From NCBI GenBank assembly GCA_030762175.1, contig CM060840.1:35997501-36061500 (forward strand): a DNA stretch of 64,000 bases, read 5' to 3'. The notes below the pieces were generated by a model. It saw nothing but the letters and a program-made list of their open reading frames with translations. It did no database searches and was not told the DNA's origin. Positions 1 to 11,285 of this stretch are shown piece by piece (position 1 is the first letter of the stretch; the number at the start of each line of letters is the position of its first letter). The DNA comes from Metallyticus violacea. Taxonomy: Eukaryota > Arthropoda > Insecta > Mantodea > Metallyticidae. The position numbers and the translations under genes were made by a program.

Positions 1-1109
1 CTTTAAAGGGACTCTGTATACCGGTAGATTCTGTTACGCTTTATGAAATGAGCAGATAAATAAGACGATTTTAATCGGGTTCTTATTATATGCCTGAATG
101 CGACAGTTATTTTGTTTCAACAAACCTTTAAACTAAACATTTAATAAAAATTCTTGTTTATGAAGCAATGCATTTTCGCCATTATGGCATTAACAGTTGA
201 CAAAAGAAATTTTCACATGTAAACAACAATATTATCTTTGAAAAATTCCAATAAGCATAAACGGATAGACTTTTGGGACACTTTGTCACCAATTAATGGA
301 ACTATAAAGTCGTTTAAAACTTTGAAAATAAATCAATAAAACATGCAACAGAAATTAGTATATTGTTCTAATATGACAAAATTTCCCTTCAGCCATTAAA
401 ACATATCCCCTATTTCTTACTAGAGTAATTAGAATTTATTTCTGTTAAATGCTTAGTATTTTTACGCTTTGTTTGAAGTGAAACATTTTTCTTTGCAGCA
501 ATTAAGAGCAGTTATTTTATTTCTTGTCTCAAGTGGTTTTGGAGTCTTAGAAGGCAAAACCCAAATTTTCTTACCTGAAAAAATTTAATAAATTCTTCTT
601 CTTATCATTTTAGAGTAACCATAAGTAATGTTTAAATCTTCCAATTTCAGCCAAATCTCTTCAAGGTTTTACAATAGGCTGCTCTATTAATACAATACAC
701 ATTATCATCTTTAGCTTATATTGAAAAAATAAACTATTAAATACTTGTATTTGCTAATGTACTTAGTGATCCACATGGTGGAACATTACAAATCAAGCGG
801 CAATTTGATACTGGAAAACAAACTTCCATATAGACAGTTTGTTGTGCCCTGCTTATCTCAAAAACATCTCGGTATTTTGCTCTGTGTATGTTATTTTCAG
901 TGGTTGTATTTTCACTTTATAATCGAGAAATTAAACTGTGTTAACTTTTTATAACTTTCTGCCGTTTTAATTATATCGTCATTATAGATATTAAACAATA
1001 ATACTCACTTTTAACACATAACATTCTTTATAACTGCAGTAGTTTTTATAAATATGATGGCGGGTCAATAAAGAATGAACATACTTGTTCTTGACAACAT
1101 ACCTTCATT
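1..1109. other. AT-rich non-coding stretch
   Basis: AT-rich sequence with no repeat, RNA gene or credible reading frame that I can recognise. The frame at 745-954 is short and has no coding-like composition. The last few hundred bases may contain the 3' flank of the adjoining mariner fossil. Confidence 0.5.
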
Positions 1110-2110
1110 CATCCTCATAATTTTGGTGGCCTTTCTCATAGCAGTTCTTGTTGGATGCACTGCACCTAACTCAGTGTTTATGCCAGTCTTCAAACACATG
1201 CATGCTTGAAATCATTATTTGACAGGCCCTTTAGAAACAACTCGGCAGCCTCCACCACTGCTTTTGAATTTGGAAAGCAGGCGTTTCTTCAATTTGGGGA
1301 AAAGACAAATGTCAAGGGAGAGTAAGATATTTTGCAACAAAATTTGCGATGTTGGGCCATGCATTATCGTGGTGCAGCATCCAGCTTGTCGCACGGAAAT
1401 CTTTTGCGTGTGATATGACCTTGCAGAGTTTTCAGGACATATCATAGTATTGCCCAGTTACAGTTGTGTTTACAGGTACAATATATTGGTTAACAATTCC
1501 TTGAATTAAAATAATAACAATAATAATATTTCCCACCATAATTAAGCACAATTGCTTTTTTGTGTTGGTAATGATGGGGATTTCCACACAGAGCTTTGCT
1601 GTTTTCTCTCGGAATCGAAATGATGCAGCAAAGTTTATTATCAGTAATTAACTTTAAAGGAAACTGCACATCTGCCTTCACCGAAGGTTCTTTTGCTCGA
1701 GAATCGGCAGTCTTGGAACCCACCGTACACAAACACGTCTCATGTGTTCAATTACCAACATGTGGGTGGCACATGTGAAATTTCCAGAATTTCTGAAAGT
1801 ATTTTAATGTTATTTGACGATCCTCTCTTACGATGAAGCAGCAGTGTTAATGTTTTCCACCCTTAGAGCACAAACTAGAGTGTCGGGTCTACCGACACAG
1901 ATTGCCTTCGCTCTTTAAACATTTAAAACCATTTTCATGCTGTGCTGTAGGAAAGAACAAACTCTCCATAGGCTTTCTGTAAGATTACATAGGCCCCAGC
2001 TGAATATTTGTTGAAACGACAGCAGAATTTTAGTGCAGCATATTGTTCGTCGCGTAACACCTTTATTTGGCTTAGGCGGAACTGAATATGTCTCAACTTG
2101 CACACCTCTC
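1110..2110 (-). pseudogene. mariner-family transposase fossil
   Basis: Read on the minus strand with several frame changes, this stretch gives the succession expected of a mariner DD34D transposase. An N-terminal helix-turn-helix scrap lies at about 1900-2100, with a WFKRFKEGRE-like stretch. Near 1500-1700 there is an ITDNK block where the first catalytic Asp should be, followed by QSSVWKSPS-like residues. The second Asp is in a WMLHHDNA motif (HHDN at 1363-1374). An LFPKLKKRL block follows, then a C-terminal FEDWHKH..RC stretch near 1150. The span of about 1 kb matches a full transposase of roughly 345 codons. Stops and frameshifts are frequent, so it is dead. I could not define its terminal inverted repeats. 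The family assignment comes from recognised motifs; the exact lineage is not determined. Confidence 0.72.
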
Positions 2111-2598
2111 ATAGACGGAAATCGTAAGTAACAATACTGAAACTAGTATAGAATATACATTACGCATTCAGGTTACAAAATATTGTAAAGTTAAATTTTA
2201 GCGCGAGAAATTATGCTGTAAAATCATGTTCATTACTTAATGAACAGCCCTCGTACTGTTGTAAGTTATAAGAAATATTTTGCATGCATTAACTCTCTTA
2301 ATGAATGTGATAATTTGCAAACAGCAAATGATTTATTATGCAATCTTGTAATATGTCAGCATAAACTCTTGTGCTCTTTTACCATGAACTATACAGCGTC
2401 TATTGAGCTATTCTTCATCTAAAGACATTTTTACTGTTGGGCTGTGCAAAAGCTGAACAGTCGCACAGTTTTACAGTTCCCAATCAATCTTTTCTGAATA
2501 TTGTCTTTCTTTAATTTAAATCTATTTACCTTGAGCTCACATATCCAAAAATACTAGAGATTATAATAGACATATGCGAAACAGTGAAATAAAAGAGA

Positions 2599-2600
<2 letters not shown>
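2111..2600. other. AT-rich non-coding stretch
   Basis: No gene or repeat recognised. The upstream terminus of the mariner fossil may lie in the first 150 bases, but no matching inverted repeat was found. Confidence 0.45.

Positions 2601-2670
<70 letters not shown>
2601..2670. repeat. (TAA)23 microsatellite
   Basis: A pure run of TAA units with no interruption over 70 bases. On the minus strand it produces the poly-tyrosine stretch of a spurious frame. The purity suggests recent, length-unstable growth. Confidence 0.97.
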
Positions 2671-3802
2671 CGCAATTCGAGCCGGCCTTAACATTGATTG
2701 TAAATCCAGACAGAACGGCAGAAATGCTGCAGTAAAAGATTATACCATGCTTTAACTGATAATTTAATATCTTCCTCCTCTCATCGTCAAACATACAACA
2801 CGCAAATTGCATATTTCTGGATTTTCCTTGCAGTGCCGAGTTTTGGTCACGAAAAGCTCCAGAAATAATCGCTCGAGAAAATCGAGAAACAAATACCTCA
2901 CTATTGGAAATAAGGTCGATAACAAGCAAAAGACAGAGAAAAAACATGCATTGAGGTTTCAGATACCAAGGATATAATTTAAATTTTAGTTGGGAAAACC
3001 CGCCCTTATTCTGCTATCAGATGAAGAAACTGGGGCATCTTAGCTTACCCCTATATTTTCTGCCTGGCTGACGTTCATGGTAAGCGCCACTTAAAGCTAT
3101 GAAGCTTCTGAAATACGTTTTCTAGCAAGCATTTTGTCTACAGTCATCCATCTTACGCCCGGTGTTTACACAAAATTAACTCTGTTTAATGTAAATACAG
3201 AAATTGCATAACCTTTCACATGACCCAGCCTCTCAGGACATTAAATGCAAATTGTGCTACTCAGTAAATAGCAAGCCAAGTTAAGTAAGCCACATTAACT
3301 ACATCTAATGAAGAGATTTTGCTGAATTTTTCTTATTGCACATCCCTTATACCCGTGAAACGATCTGTTACCATGGTGAAAGCTGAGAAGCTACTCTGAA
3401 TTGTTATTAATATTTTTGTTAGGTGATCTATAGCTCACCAAAACTTTATGAAATGTTAACACTGTGAGATTATGATTCTCCTACAACACTACCCTTTATT
3501 TTTCCTTGCAACGAGATGTACGAGCTGAACATAAAAGGGAAGCATTATTAAAATCAGTCATTTATGGAAGAGCATTTCCTTGTTAGTTAATAATTCAGTA
3601 ATTCATAAATTCATTCCCACCCAGTGTTCATGCATTTAATTTTTAATTAGCAATATGCTCATCTATCAGTGATAATTCCAAATCACATTTCTTATTTTCT
3701 AATTAAAATAGCGTTCAATTCCTAAACCTTCTTTCTCTATTTCAGAAACATTTTCAGAAAAAAGAGAAAATTAAACGAATTGCTGTTCACAGTTGAGAAA
3801 TA
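2671..3802. other. non-coding stretch
   Basis: Unique-looking AT-rich sequence. I see no gene, RNA or recognisable repeat. Confidence 0.45.
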
Positions 3803-4367
3803 CACAGTGGCTCAATGAACTATAAACCAACTTGCGGTGTTTTGCCCATAGATGAGAACGTCGCTTGTTGCCGTTTACGGACATCGTAGAGTGGTGCCGA
3901 TACAGTCATAGAAAGGTTTCCTTAATTATTTTAAAGGGTTTATTCACCAACTTTATGAAAAGAGGTGCCGAAATTAGCCGTTCATTTTCGTCAACTTTTT
4001 AAAAAATTATTGCCTGGGGGATATTTTGTTTAACTTCTTCCTGTGTAGGTGCTGGTGTAAATTAAAAAAAAATATCGTGTTCAAGACAAACCCATATATC
4101 CTGGAAGAATTGAAATAAAATGTCCTCCAGGAAATGGCCAGAATTACTCAAAGTGAACAACAGGAGTAATGGAGAGGCTTTTAGATATACCAAAAATATA
4201 TATGGGTTAAGCACCTTCGTTCATAAAGTTGGTAAGTAAAAGTTTTTAAAATAGTTAACGAAACTGTTGCATGGCTATGTGAGCCCCCCTCAACGATACC
4301 CACAGATGACAATCTGGCCTATAAGGCAAATACCGCAAGTTGGTTCACACTTCACTGAGGCCCTCTG
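3803..4367 (+). mobile_element. long-TIR mariner-like deletion derivative
   Basis: The two ends are inverted copies of each other over about 150 bases. The left end (3803-3955) and the reverse complement of the right end (4215-4367) share AACCAACTTGCGGT, the block following it, and TTATTCACCAACTTTATGAA-like inner edges. A TA dinucleotide flanks both sides (3801-3802 and 4368-4369), the usual Tc1/mariner target duplication. The interior of about 260 bases keeps a scrap of transposase C-terminus on the plus strand near 4080-4190 (a PYILEELK..V-like stretch after the third catalytic region). The element is therefore an internally deleted relative of an autonomous element, able to move only if supplied with transposase. 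A second, less complete copy lies at 42177-42480. Boundaries and TA duplication are read directly; the superfamily is inferred from the TA and the transposase scrap. Confidence 0.85.
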
Positions 4368-4809
4368 TAGTTATAAGAAGTATTTATGGGTTTCTATTTT
4401 AATCAATTAAATAAAAATCTCGTAAAAATTCAAGATATAATTATTTTATTTGTGGCTAGAAAAATACTTTCATCACATTTATCGACCTTTTTTTTTTTTA
4501 ATTTTATGTTTTAGTATTCTCAGCACTACTAATACCTTACCTGAATAATTTAATTTCTGAGTTACTGGACATTCGCTAGATGATATTAAAACGAAAAGAA
4601 AAATATTAAATATAAGCATTTGTGAGAAAAGAGAAAAAATATTATATAAAAGCACAAAATAAAACTCCAAAAGAAGACAAATAACAATTATTAAAAGTAC
4701 TGATTTTAGTCAATAAAATTCCTAAAGTTACAGAAAAATACAATAAGTAAGTAATAATACGAATAAAATCTACGACGTCATAATTCAGCATGGTATAGAT
4801 TGTATATTT
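4368..4809. other. AT-rich non-coding stretch
   Basis: No supported feature. The minus-strand frame at 4479-4670 is AT-driven. Confidence 0.45.
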
Positions 4810-4904
4810 GGTGGTGGTGATGTGACCGACTGATTAGATTGCTTGTCTTCCACCGAGGCGGCCAGGGTTTGGTCCCATTGAGCTTTAGTGGGGTTTGTGG
4901 CAGG
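4810..4904 (+). repeat. tRNA-derived SINE head (fragment)
   Basis: Contains an A-box-like GTGACCGACTGATTAGA and, about 40 bases later, a B-box-like GGTTTGGTCCC (4866-4876), the spacing of an internal RNA polymerase III promoter. The fold is degraded and there is no tail, so this is a SINE fragment rather than a working tRNA. It differs from the two main SINE families of the window. Confidence 0.5.
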
Positions 4905-5905
4905 TATTCCGATTTCTCTTGCCACTCTTTGCGTCATTGCTCCATTATCATACGGAAATTGTCGTAATATCTTCTCCCAGAAAAGCTATAAACATGGTAT
5001 GATGATATTTAATGCACTGCGAAAAACCTATCCTCGAATGAATATATTTGCATATAATGTTAGATATTAAAGTTAACGTCATAATTTGTACTTTATTACT
5101 TTAATACATATTATTGATAAGTATATATGTGAAATTGAATAATTTATAATAACATGTAAGAAAAAACAAGCAAATCAAAAGAAAAAAAAATAATATTTGA
5201 TTATATTTACTAGACAAACAAATGATAGTTGATTTGTTTAGGTAGCTCTTCCAAGTTCAAATTGCAATTTGAAGATACGGTAAAATTAATCTTCATTTTA
5301 CATAGTTCAGAATATAAATAAATTGTATAACTTCATTAATATGTGAAACATAAAAAATGTGAGTGATAAAGTAATTCAATTTGCAATTTACTTACGAAAC
5401 CTCTGCCTCATGATGTTCATGTCACAGTCTTTGAAACTGTAAAGAACAAAAGATTGTTATGATACAAAATATGAACGTTCAGTAGAAAGAACTTCTTAAA
5501 TATTTTATTATCATGTTAAAAAGTGCATAATAATAAAATATATTTATATAAAACAAATGAGTACCAGACACTAACAAAGCATAAGCAACTAATACATGCT
5601 ACAAATAATTTAAATAAACAGTGGAAAATTAAGATAACAAAATAAAGATTGACAAACATATGGCTATGTTTTGAACAAAACTGGATATAAATATACAATT
5701 ACATAACAACATTATGTGTTAACCCTTTGAATTTTTCCGTTGTATATATAAAGTCTAAGATATCAATATTCATTACTCGATCATATCTTTTTATTAAAAA
5801 TATTCAACTCTCTGTAAGAGTGTAACAATCAGTTACTTATATGTTGAACTCTGTTCTTTTCTATAAAAATAGACAAGATAATAAAAATACTATATTATGA
5901 TTAGT
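4905..5905. other. AT-rich non-coding stretch
   Basis: No gene or repeat recognised. Composition is strongly AT-biased. Confidence 0.45.
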
Positions 5906-6083
5906 AAGGTGGCCCTTAGCTATAGGAAATTTTCAAAAAGTTAAAATTGTGCTACTTCCTACTCTCTTATCTTGTTCCAAACAACAAAAATAAATAAACA
6001 TCTGTGTAAATTTTCAGCTCAATCGGACAACTGCGGGACATTTTGGCCCGAAAAGTCATTTCTTCTAACATTGTTAGATAAAC

Positions 6084-6084
<1 letters not shown>

Positions 6085-6152
<68 letters not shown>

Positions 6153-6166
6153 CTATCATCATCATA
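6085..6166. repeat. compound (TAT)n-(CAT)n microsatellite
   Basis: A run of TAT/ATT units passes without a break into CAT units at about 6124, with one CAC-TAT interruption. It lies inside the TIR-bounded element, between the left terminal repeat and its decayed gene. Confidence 0.95.
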
Positions 6167-6369
6167 TGCTTCATTTACTTATTTTCTACCTAAGGATACT
6201 CTGTCTTTGATGAATGATTTTTCAATTATTGTTTCGGAACTGCTGTTGTGCTACTGCCCATGTTGGTATAACGTGACGTGTTCTTCCTAGACTTGTAAAA
6301 TGGCAGATAGTTAATAAAAGATTTTATGTCTCCCTTGTTGACTACATCTTCAATCAAATCGCCGGAACC

Positions 6370-7330
6370 AAACTACCTTCAAATCGGCATGTCATATCCG
6401 TTTTTTTTTTCTGCAATGTAAGAGTTATAAATATTACAACAAAGGAAAGTGACAGCATTGGTGATTCAAGAAGCTTCGTTATTTCGCAAAAAGCACAAAT
6501 TCCTACTAGAAGAACTGGCCACCATCAAACTCTGTGGTGAATGGAAAGGTTTACAAAAAAAATGGACTAGAACTATAGGCAAGGATAAAGAAAAAAGATA
6601 TCTATTTGTGGGAATTATGGACGATCTCTTTGACATAGCTCAGTCATATGCTTTCGAACAGATGAAAAATATGAAAGATAATACTTTCTTAACTCTTCAG
6701 CGAAATAAAAAAGAAAAGACCAAGTTGCTTAGTTGGTGTAGGTCAAAAAGTAAAAGAGACAGAAAAAAGAGCACTGAAGTGAAAAATGCCAGTAAAAAAG
6801 AAGACTAACGAAGAAATAAAACAGCATTTTGCGGCGTGTAACTGAAAACATTGTAAAAGTGGCACTGATTTTCAACACCTTAGAAACTATTTAAAGAAGC
6901 AATACAAGCAGAAATTGAACACAAATTTAACCTAAACGATTGCTTACTGTTATTGTTGCATTGGGATGGAAGGATATGGTGTTGTAAAGGCAAGGAGCAA
7001 TTGTTCGAGTCCTTGAAATCCCAACATCCTCAGGAGAAGAGCAAGTCAAGGTTGTTTACCGAGAAGTGGAATATAACTGACAAAATTCGGCACTTTGCTG
7101 TTACACGAAAGGAAGCAACACACTTCGAATAAATGAGGCCGGTACGAATTTAAAACAAGTGTTCAATCGTGACTTCTTGTACCTCTCTTGCCGTCATCAC
7201 ATTTTGAGTTAGTTTTGAGGAGAAGTTTCGACTCTCATTGATGGGTGCAACTTCTGGTTCAGACATGGTGCTTTTCAAAAGATTTAGAGAAATTTGGACG
7301 AAATTTGAATATAACTTTTAATAACTGGTA
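6370..7330 (+). pseudogene. decayed arthropod repeat-encoded protein (unknown class)
   Basis: Following several frame shifts on the plus strand gives ordered blocks. LPSNRHVIS lies near 6380 and a lysine-rich helical stretch with EWKGLQKKW near 6540. MDDLFDIAQSYAFEQM is near 6620. A basic tail follows, then LLLLHWDG at about 6944-6970, a GEEQVK..REVE stretch near 7035 and LYLSCRHHI near 7180. The last block is VLFKRFREIWTKFEY near 7270. I recognise this order (xLPTNRQV, DDLFDIA, HWDG, CRHHI, FKRFRE) from uncharacterised, highly repeated proteins predicted in arthropod genomes; I cannot name the family. The longest single frame (6449-6808) starts at a GTG and is only an internal piece. Catalytic residues are unknown. 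The inverted repeats around it suggest it is a transposase-type gene. Stops between 6808 and 6900 show that this copy is inactive. Confidence 0.6.
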
Positions 7331-7846
7331 GCAATGAACTGCTGAATGATGTCTGCTCTACCATTTTTGAATTTCTTGATCACAGAAATTATTGTTATAA
7401 ATATAAATTATTTCTCTTATAGAAGTTGTAAGCATTACTAAAAAAAAACCTATTATTTCTTAAATTTCTCATGTTATTTCAGAAATATTTCTAATTTATT
7501 TTCGGGAAATTTTATTCAGAATGTTTTTGGTAAAATGTTGCTTGGATGTCCACAAAACTTTCTCTAAGAAGAAAAAAATAAAATGGTCGATATAAGGAAG
7601 AATACATCACTTTCATACGTAATTAATCGTTGCACATACTACACTCTAAATTCAAAGCGTTTGAGGGTGCCCTAGCGTTGTCCGATTGAGCTGAAAAATT
7701 TGCATCTATAAGTTTTTGAGTGATTAGAACAAGTTAGAGAGGTGGGAGCTATATTAGAAAATTGAAAATAAGGATTATGAAAGAATGTTCATAATGCTAT
7801 GTCTAGCTAAAATTTCATGCTTAAAAATTTAAAAACAATAATGCTT

Positions 7847-8146
7847 ATAGCTCATTCTATAAAACCACTCTTGAAATTTATCCTAAACATTTGGCATTAA
7901 ATATATTAATTTTAAGTAATTTATTAAGTTGATATGACAAATTGTTATAACAAAGGAAATCGGTGCAAAAACGACTATACTGAACTACAAAAATTAAAGT
8001 TTAAGGCACATTCTATAAAAACATTCTTGAAAAACGATATTTCCTGTAGATATGACTTTTTTCAAATTTAAATCTATACAACTTTAAATTAATTTATTAA
8101 ATATGTTTGAATAACTGTTCCAAAAAAGACACTGGTGTGAAAACAA
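7847..8146. repeat. diverged direct duplication, about 155-bp period
   Basis: Two head-to-tail units, about 7847-7975 and 8003-8146, both begin with CATTCTATAAAA followed by TCTTGAAA. They end with similar blocks (ATCGGTGCAAAAACGAC against ACTGGTGTGAAAACAAC). The middles are less alike. They directly follow the right terminal repeat of the preceding element and may be its subterminal repeats. Confidence 0.5.
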
Positions 8147-9685
8147 CAGAACTCAGCTATACACCAAGCATAAACTTGTGCATATACATATCATATAAGA
8201 TATATCTTGCAGTCTTTAACTTGTGTTTACTCTACTTTTATTCACATCTAAATGATGGGGAGAGGAGTTCCAATTCGTGTTAATGGTATAAAAAGTTTTA
8301 ATTAATCGGCTTCTACTCATTTTACGCTCGAAGTCCCTAGAGTGCGCTTGGTCTGTAGATAGATTAATAACTGTAAAATATTTGCGGCGTTATCAGAAAG
8401 ACAAGTTTAACGACCGAAAGGAAAGAGTTTTAGGAGCAACACGGGAGTCGTTCACAGGCTAATTTCCTTTTATTGCCTGTTGAATTATAGAATCATATCT
8501 TTCATATTACAAAACGTAAACGTACTTCTCCACATTTCAGACCCTCTCAAATGAGAAATAAAAGAGCAAGTCTATTAAATGACATTTTTTTTTCAGCCCC
8601 AACAGACTATTTAGTTTAAGGAGTGTAGTTTACGCTGATATCTCTAGCGATGCGATGCTTGTGATTTTATGCAACATAAACACACCTAGCAGAAGAGCGT
8701 GATTATGGCCAAACCAGTTCGATATACTTTGTTACTTACTTGTATTATAAGTTTTTGTTAAATGTTAGTCCAATTTGTTTTGCTACTAAGACATAAGCAT
8801 AATAATTTGAAAATGCTCTTTAAATAATATTGTAAAACTTTCTCCTCTATCTTCTATTGGGAAATGGCTTTTGCATTACATTTTTATGTTTTACAATAAT
8901 GTATCTCAGTCTTAGCTAAAATCTGTGATTATTTAATGAGATATGAAAAAGTTTTGTGCTCATTTCAAATATATCTAGTTTGAATACCAGTTTAGTATTT
9001 TGAGAAAGAGTGCTTGCCATAAGTAATCGAGCATAGAAAAGAAGTTAAAAATAAATAAACGAATGAAAAATTAATTAAAATTTTTAACAGTTCTACTATT
9101 TCATACAGGTTTAATTTGGCATTCTCCCGTTAATGCCACAGCAATATATTTGCGTTTGGAAACGTGCTGAAAGATATCTCCCGGAATTTAGCATAGGAAC
9201 GGTTGCAAGAAGAGTTTTAAATAGTTTTAACTTTGATTTATTTTAACAATTGCACATTTAAACCTGAAAATATTGAAGAAAATTCTCCCTTTTGATACAA
9301 TATAAAGAGATAATTAGATAACTTCAAATATTCGATATATTACACACTTCAAAATAAATACAGTGAAGCACAATAATTAAACTCCTACATTATTACTATT
9401 GAATTACAAACAATTAAAACAATTCACAGTATATAAAAGTAAGTGCAAGTGTGTCAGATATAGAGTAGCTATTCTCAAGAAAATGTAATTTAAACAAATA
9501 AAACCAGGCAAAGAATGTCATAAGAAACAAAATAGAAAGATTTCTTTATGCCTGTCAAAACTGTCATATATATAAGAAAAACAATGTAACTAAATTAACA
9601 ATAATAATAAAAACAGAAATAGATAAGTCACAGAGTTGTAATCACTATATTTCAAACTACTAGAGTTCTTCTATGGGAAGAAGAC
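8147..9685. other. AT-rich non-coding stretch
   Basis: No gene, RNA or repeat that I can support. Confidence 0.45.
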
Positions 9686-9730
9686 GTGTGTGTGTGTGTG
9701 TGTGTGTGTACACACACACACACACACACA
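9686..9730. repeat. (GT)12(AC)n palindromic microsatellite
   Basis: A GT run (9686-9709) switches without spacer into an AC run (9710-9730). The whole 45-base tract is therefore nearly its own reverse complement, and each half can also adopt left-handed helix. This can extrude a hairpin of about 20 base pairs. Confidence 0.95.
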
Positions 9731-10032
9731 TAGTTGCAAATATTTAATGTACATACAATTCACAATTTATCTAGATCTTAACCCAATGAATGAAAACTGG
9801 ATTGGTCCAAAAGTTTGAAGTAAAATCAGGTAAGAGGTATTGACGAAGAATTATTAAATTGTAATACAAAGCTTGCAAAATCATTTGATGAAGCTACTGC
9901 CAAAACGAACCACCTTCCCCGAGATTCCAGAAACAAATCAAGCTAGAAGTGAAGGTTGAGGTTTATAACACAGGGAGAATGACTCCACATGGTCGACACG
10001 ATCAATGCCCATTAATGCGACCTTTTCGGAAT
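9731..10032. other. non-coding stretch
   Basis: Nothing recognised. Confidence 0.4.
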
Positions 10033-10326
10033 AATAAAGAACTTTTTTTTTATTTTGTGTTTAACGCCCGTTTTTACTACTGAGGCATCACGGGCGATGG
10101 ACATATGGTGAAACATGAGATGAAATGAAATATTTGGGAAGAATTCTTTTTTATAAGTTGCAGATATAAGTTTACGGTATCTTCCCGTCATTTGCTATTT
10201 ATAACTGAGGAAAACCTGGAAAACCCTCAGTCAGGAAGGACGATTCTAGCGGGAATCAAACTCCAGACCTCCCGCGCATGAGACCGTGCTTTAGCTCAAG
10301 CCACCCGTGGCGATACCAATAAAGAA
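10033..10326 (-). mobile_element. SINE family A, copy 1
   Basis: On the minus strand it begins with a tRNA-like head (CGCCACGGGTGGCTTGAGC, then a B-box-like region ending in TTTGATTCCCG). The family body follows (CGTCCTTCCTGACTGAGGG, then an AATAGCAAATG block), and it ends with GGGCGTTAAACAC and an A-rich tail. The short direct repeat AATAAAGAA flanks it (10033-10041 and 10318-10326), consistent with target-site duplication, though the repeat is AT-rich. The head resembles a class II (Leu/Ser-like) tRNA. No protein coding capacity; frames here are shadows. Confidence 0.85.
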
Positions 10327-10599
10327 AAACCAATATTTTACCAAATAACAGCTCGTGAACTATTGAGGAAAAGGGAAGAGCAAAAGATAAGTAAAGGTAA
10401 AATGAATAGATAAGACCATGTACACCGTACTTAAAATCACACTGGTGCTCCACAACTTTAAATAACACCTCTGGAACTTATGTAGGCCGTTTGACCAAGA
10501 AGGATATATAGGAGAGAGAGACCAAGGTTGTGATCTTAATAAAAGTAGTTCGTGATCTTGTGATCGTAAGAAGTCTTGAAGGAGGCCAGGATACAGGAA
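10327..10599. other. non-coding stretch
   Basis: No feature recognised. Confidence 0.35.
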
Positions 10600-10790
10600 C
10601 AGTGAGGCATGAACTTTACGGATCCCTAATATTGTTTCCAGGATAATATCCCGACGCCGGCGGAGTCTTCTCCTCCCTCCTCCTTAGAAGGGCCACTTCC
10701 ATATCAGGCGTCGGGGAAGAAACCTTTCCAAAGCAAGAGCTAACGTCACACTTCACACAGCACCAGCCTAAACTACTTTTGATCCTAATA
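10600..10790. other. GC-rich island with inverted repeat
   Basis: Clearly more GC-rich than its surroundings. A perfect 9-base inverted repeat, CCCGACGCC at 10650-10658 and GGCGTCGGG at 10707-10715, encloses a pyrimidine tract. The open frame on the minus strand has no recognisable domain. It could be a conserved non-coding element or an exon of an untranslated RNA; I cannot tell. Confidence 0.4.
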
Positions 10791-11024
10791 GAATAAAATG
10801 GGAGAGGCGAAAAAAAAAAACCCACCAAAATAACAGTTTTAGTAACACATTTTTGTTCAAGTTAACTCTCTCTTTCTGCAGTATTATATTATCTGATGCT
10901 TTGTCTAAACGTTTTCATAAGATTACTTGAGTGTGAATTATAAACTTCTTTATTTCCCAGCTGGCTCACTAGTAGAAGACTGAATTCTATTTACTAAAAC
11001 TCAAATTTCGAGGCTGCAGCAGTT

Positions 11025-11285
11025 TAATTAGCCGCGTTGTTGACTACAATTCCCGAACCTGCAAGTTCGATGCCCTGATGAGAAGGTCGAAACTGCATGC
11101 ACCCGATTTCTATCAATCAGTGCCGTTAACGCAAAATTCTGTGTGTAAGGGAAAAAGCGCTAGATGGTAATTTGGTGGGGAGATGACCTAGTTCAGTGCA
11201 AACCTGACCACCTCATTTCCGATGTGGTAAACCCATGCAATATCATCAGAATTTTTGGCGCTCTCTATGCATCCTGTGCAGCTTT
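11025..11285 (+). repeat. putative tRNA-derived SINE (third type)
   Basis: A tRNA-like head (AGCCGCGTTGTTGACTACAA, then GCAAGTTCGATGCCC at 11061-11075 in the B-box position) is followed by a body rich in codon-free motifs such as GACCTAGTTCAGTGCAAACC. It is more GC-rich than its flanks. No second copy in this window and no target duplication seen, so the call is tentative. Confidence 0.4.

Larger units (their letters stand above)
5906..7790 (+). mobile_element. TIR-bounded element carrying an unusual decayed ORF
   Basis: The left end (about 5906-6045) and the reverse complement of the right end (about 7660-7790) align over roughly 110 bases. A perfectly matching 20-mer is read as TTTCAGCTCAATCGGACAAC at 6012-6031 and its complement at 7677-7696. 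Between them lie a compound microsatellite (6085-6166) and a decayed protein gene (about 6370-7330) in plus orientation. Two inverted ends bracketing one gene is the architecture of a DNA transposon. The gene does not look like a Tc1/mariner, hAT, piggyBac or P transposase to me. The exact outer ends and any target duplication could not be fixed, and the right end may extend into the direct repeats at 7847-8146. The inverted repeat is seen; the transposon reading is inference. Confidence 0.62.

Noticed and set aside
2561..2947. 128-codon minus-strand frame
   Set aside because: Its core is poly-Tyr from the (TAA)23 microsatellite; the rest has no coding signs.
5972..6193. 73-codon frame with poly-Ile
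   Set aside because: Translation of the compound microsatellite inside the TIR-bounded element.
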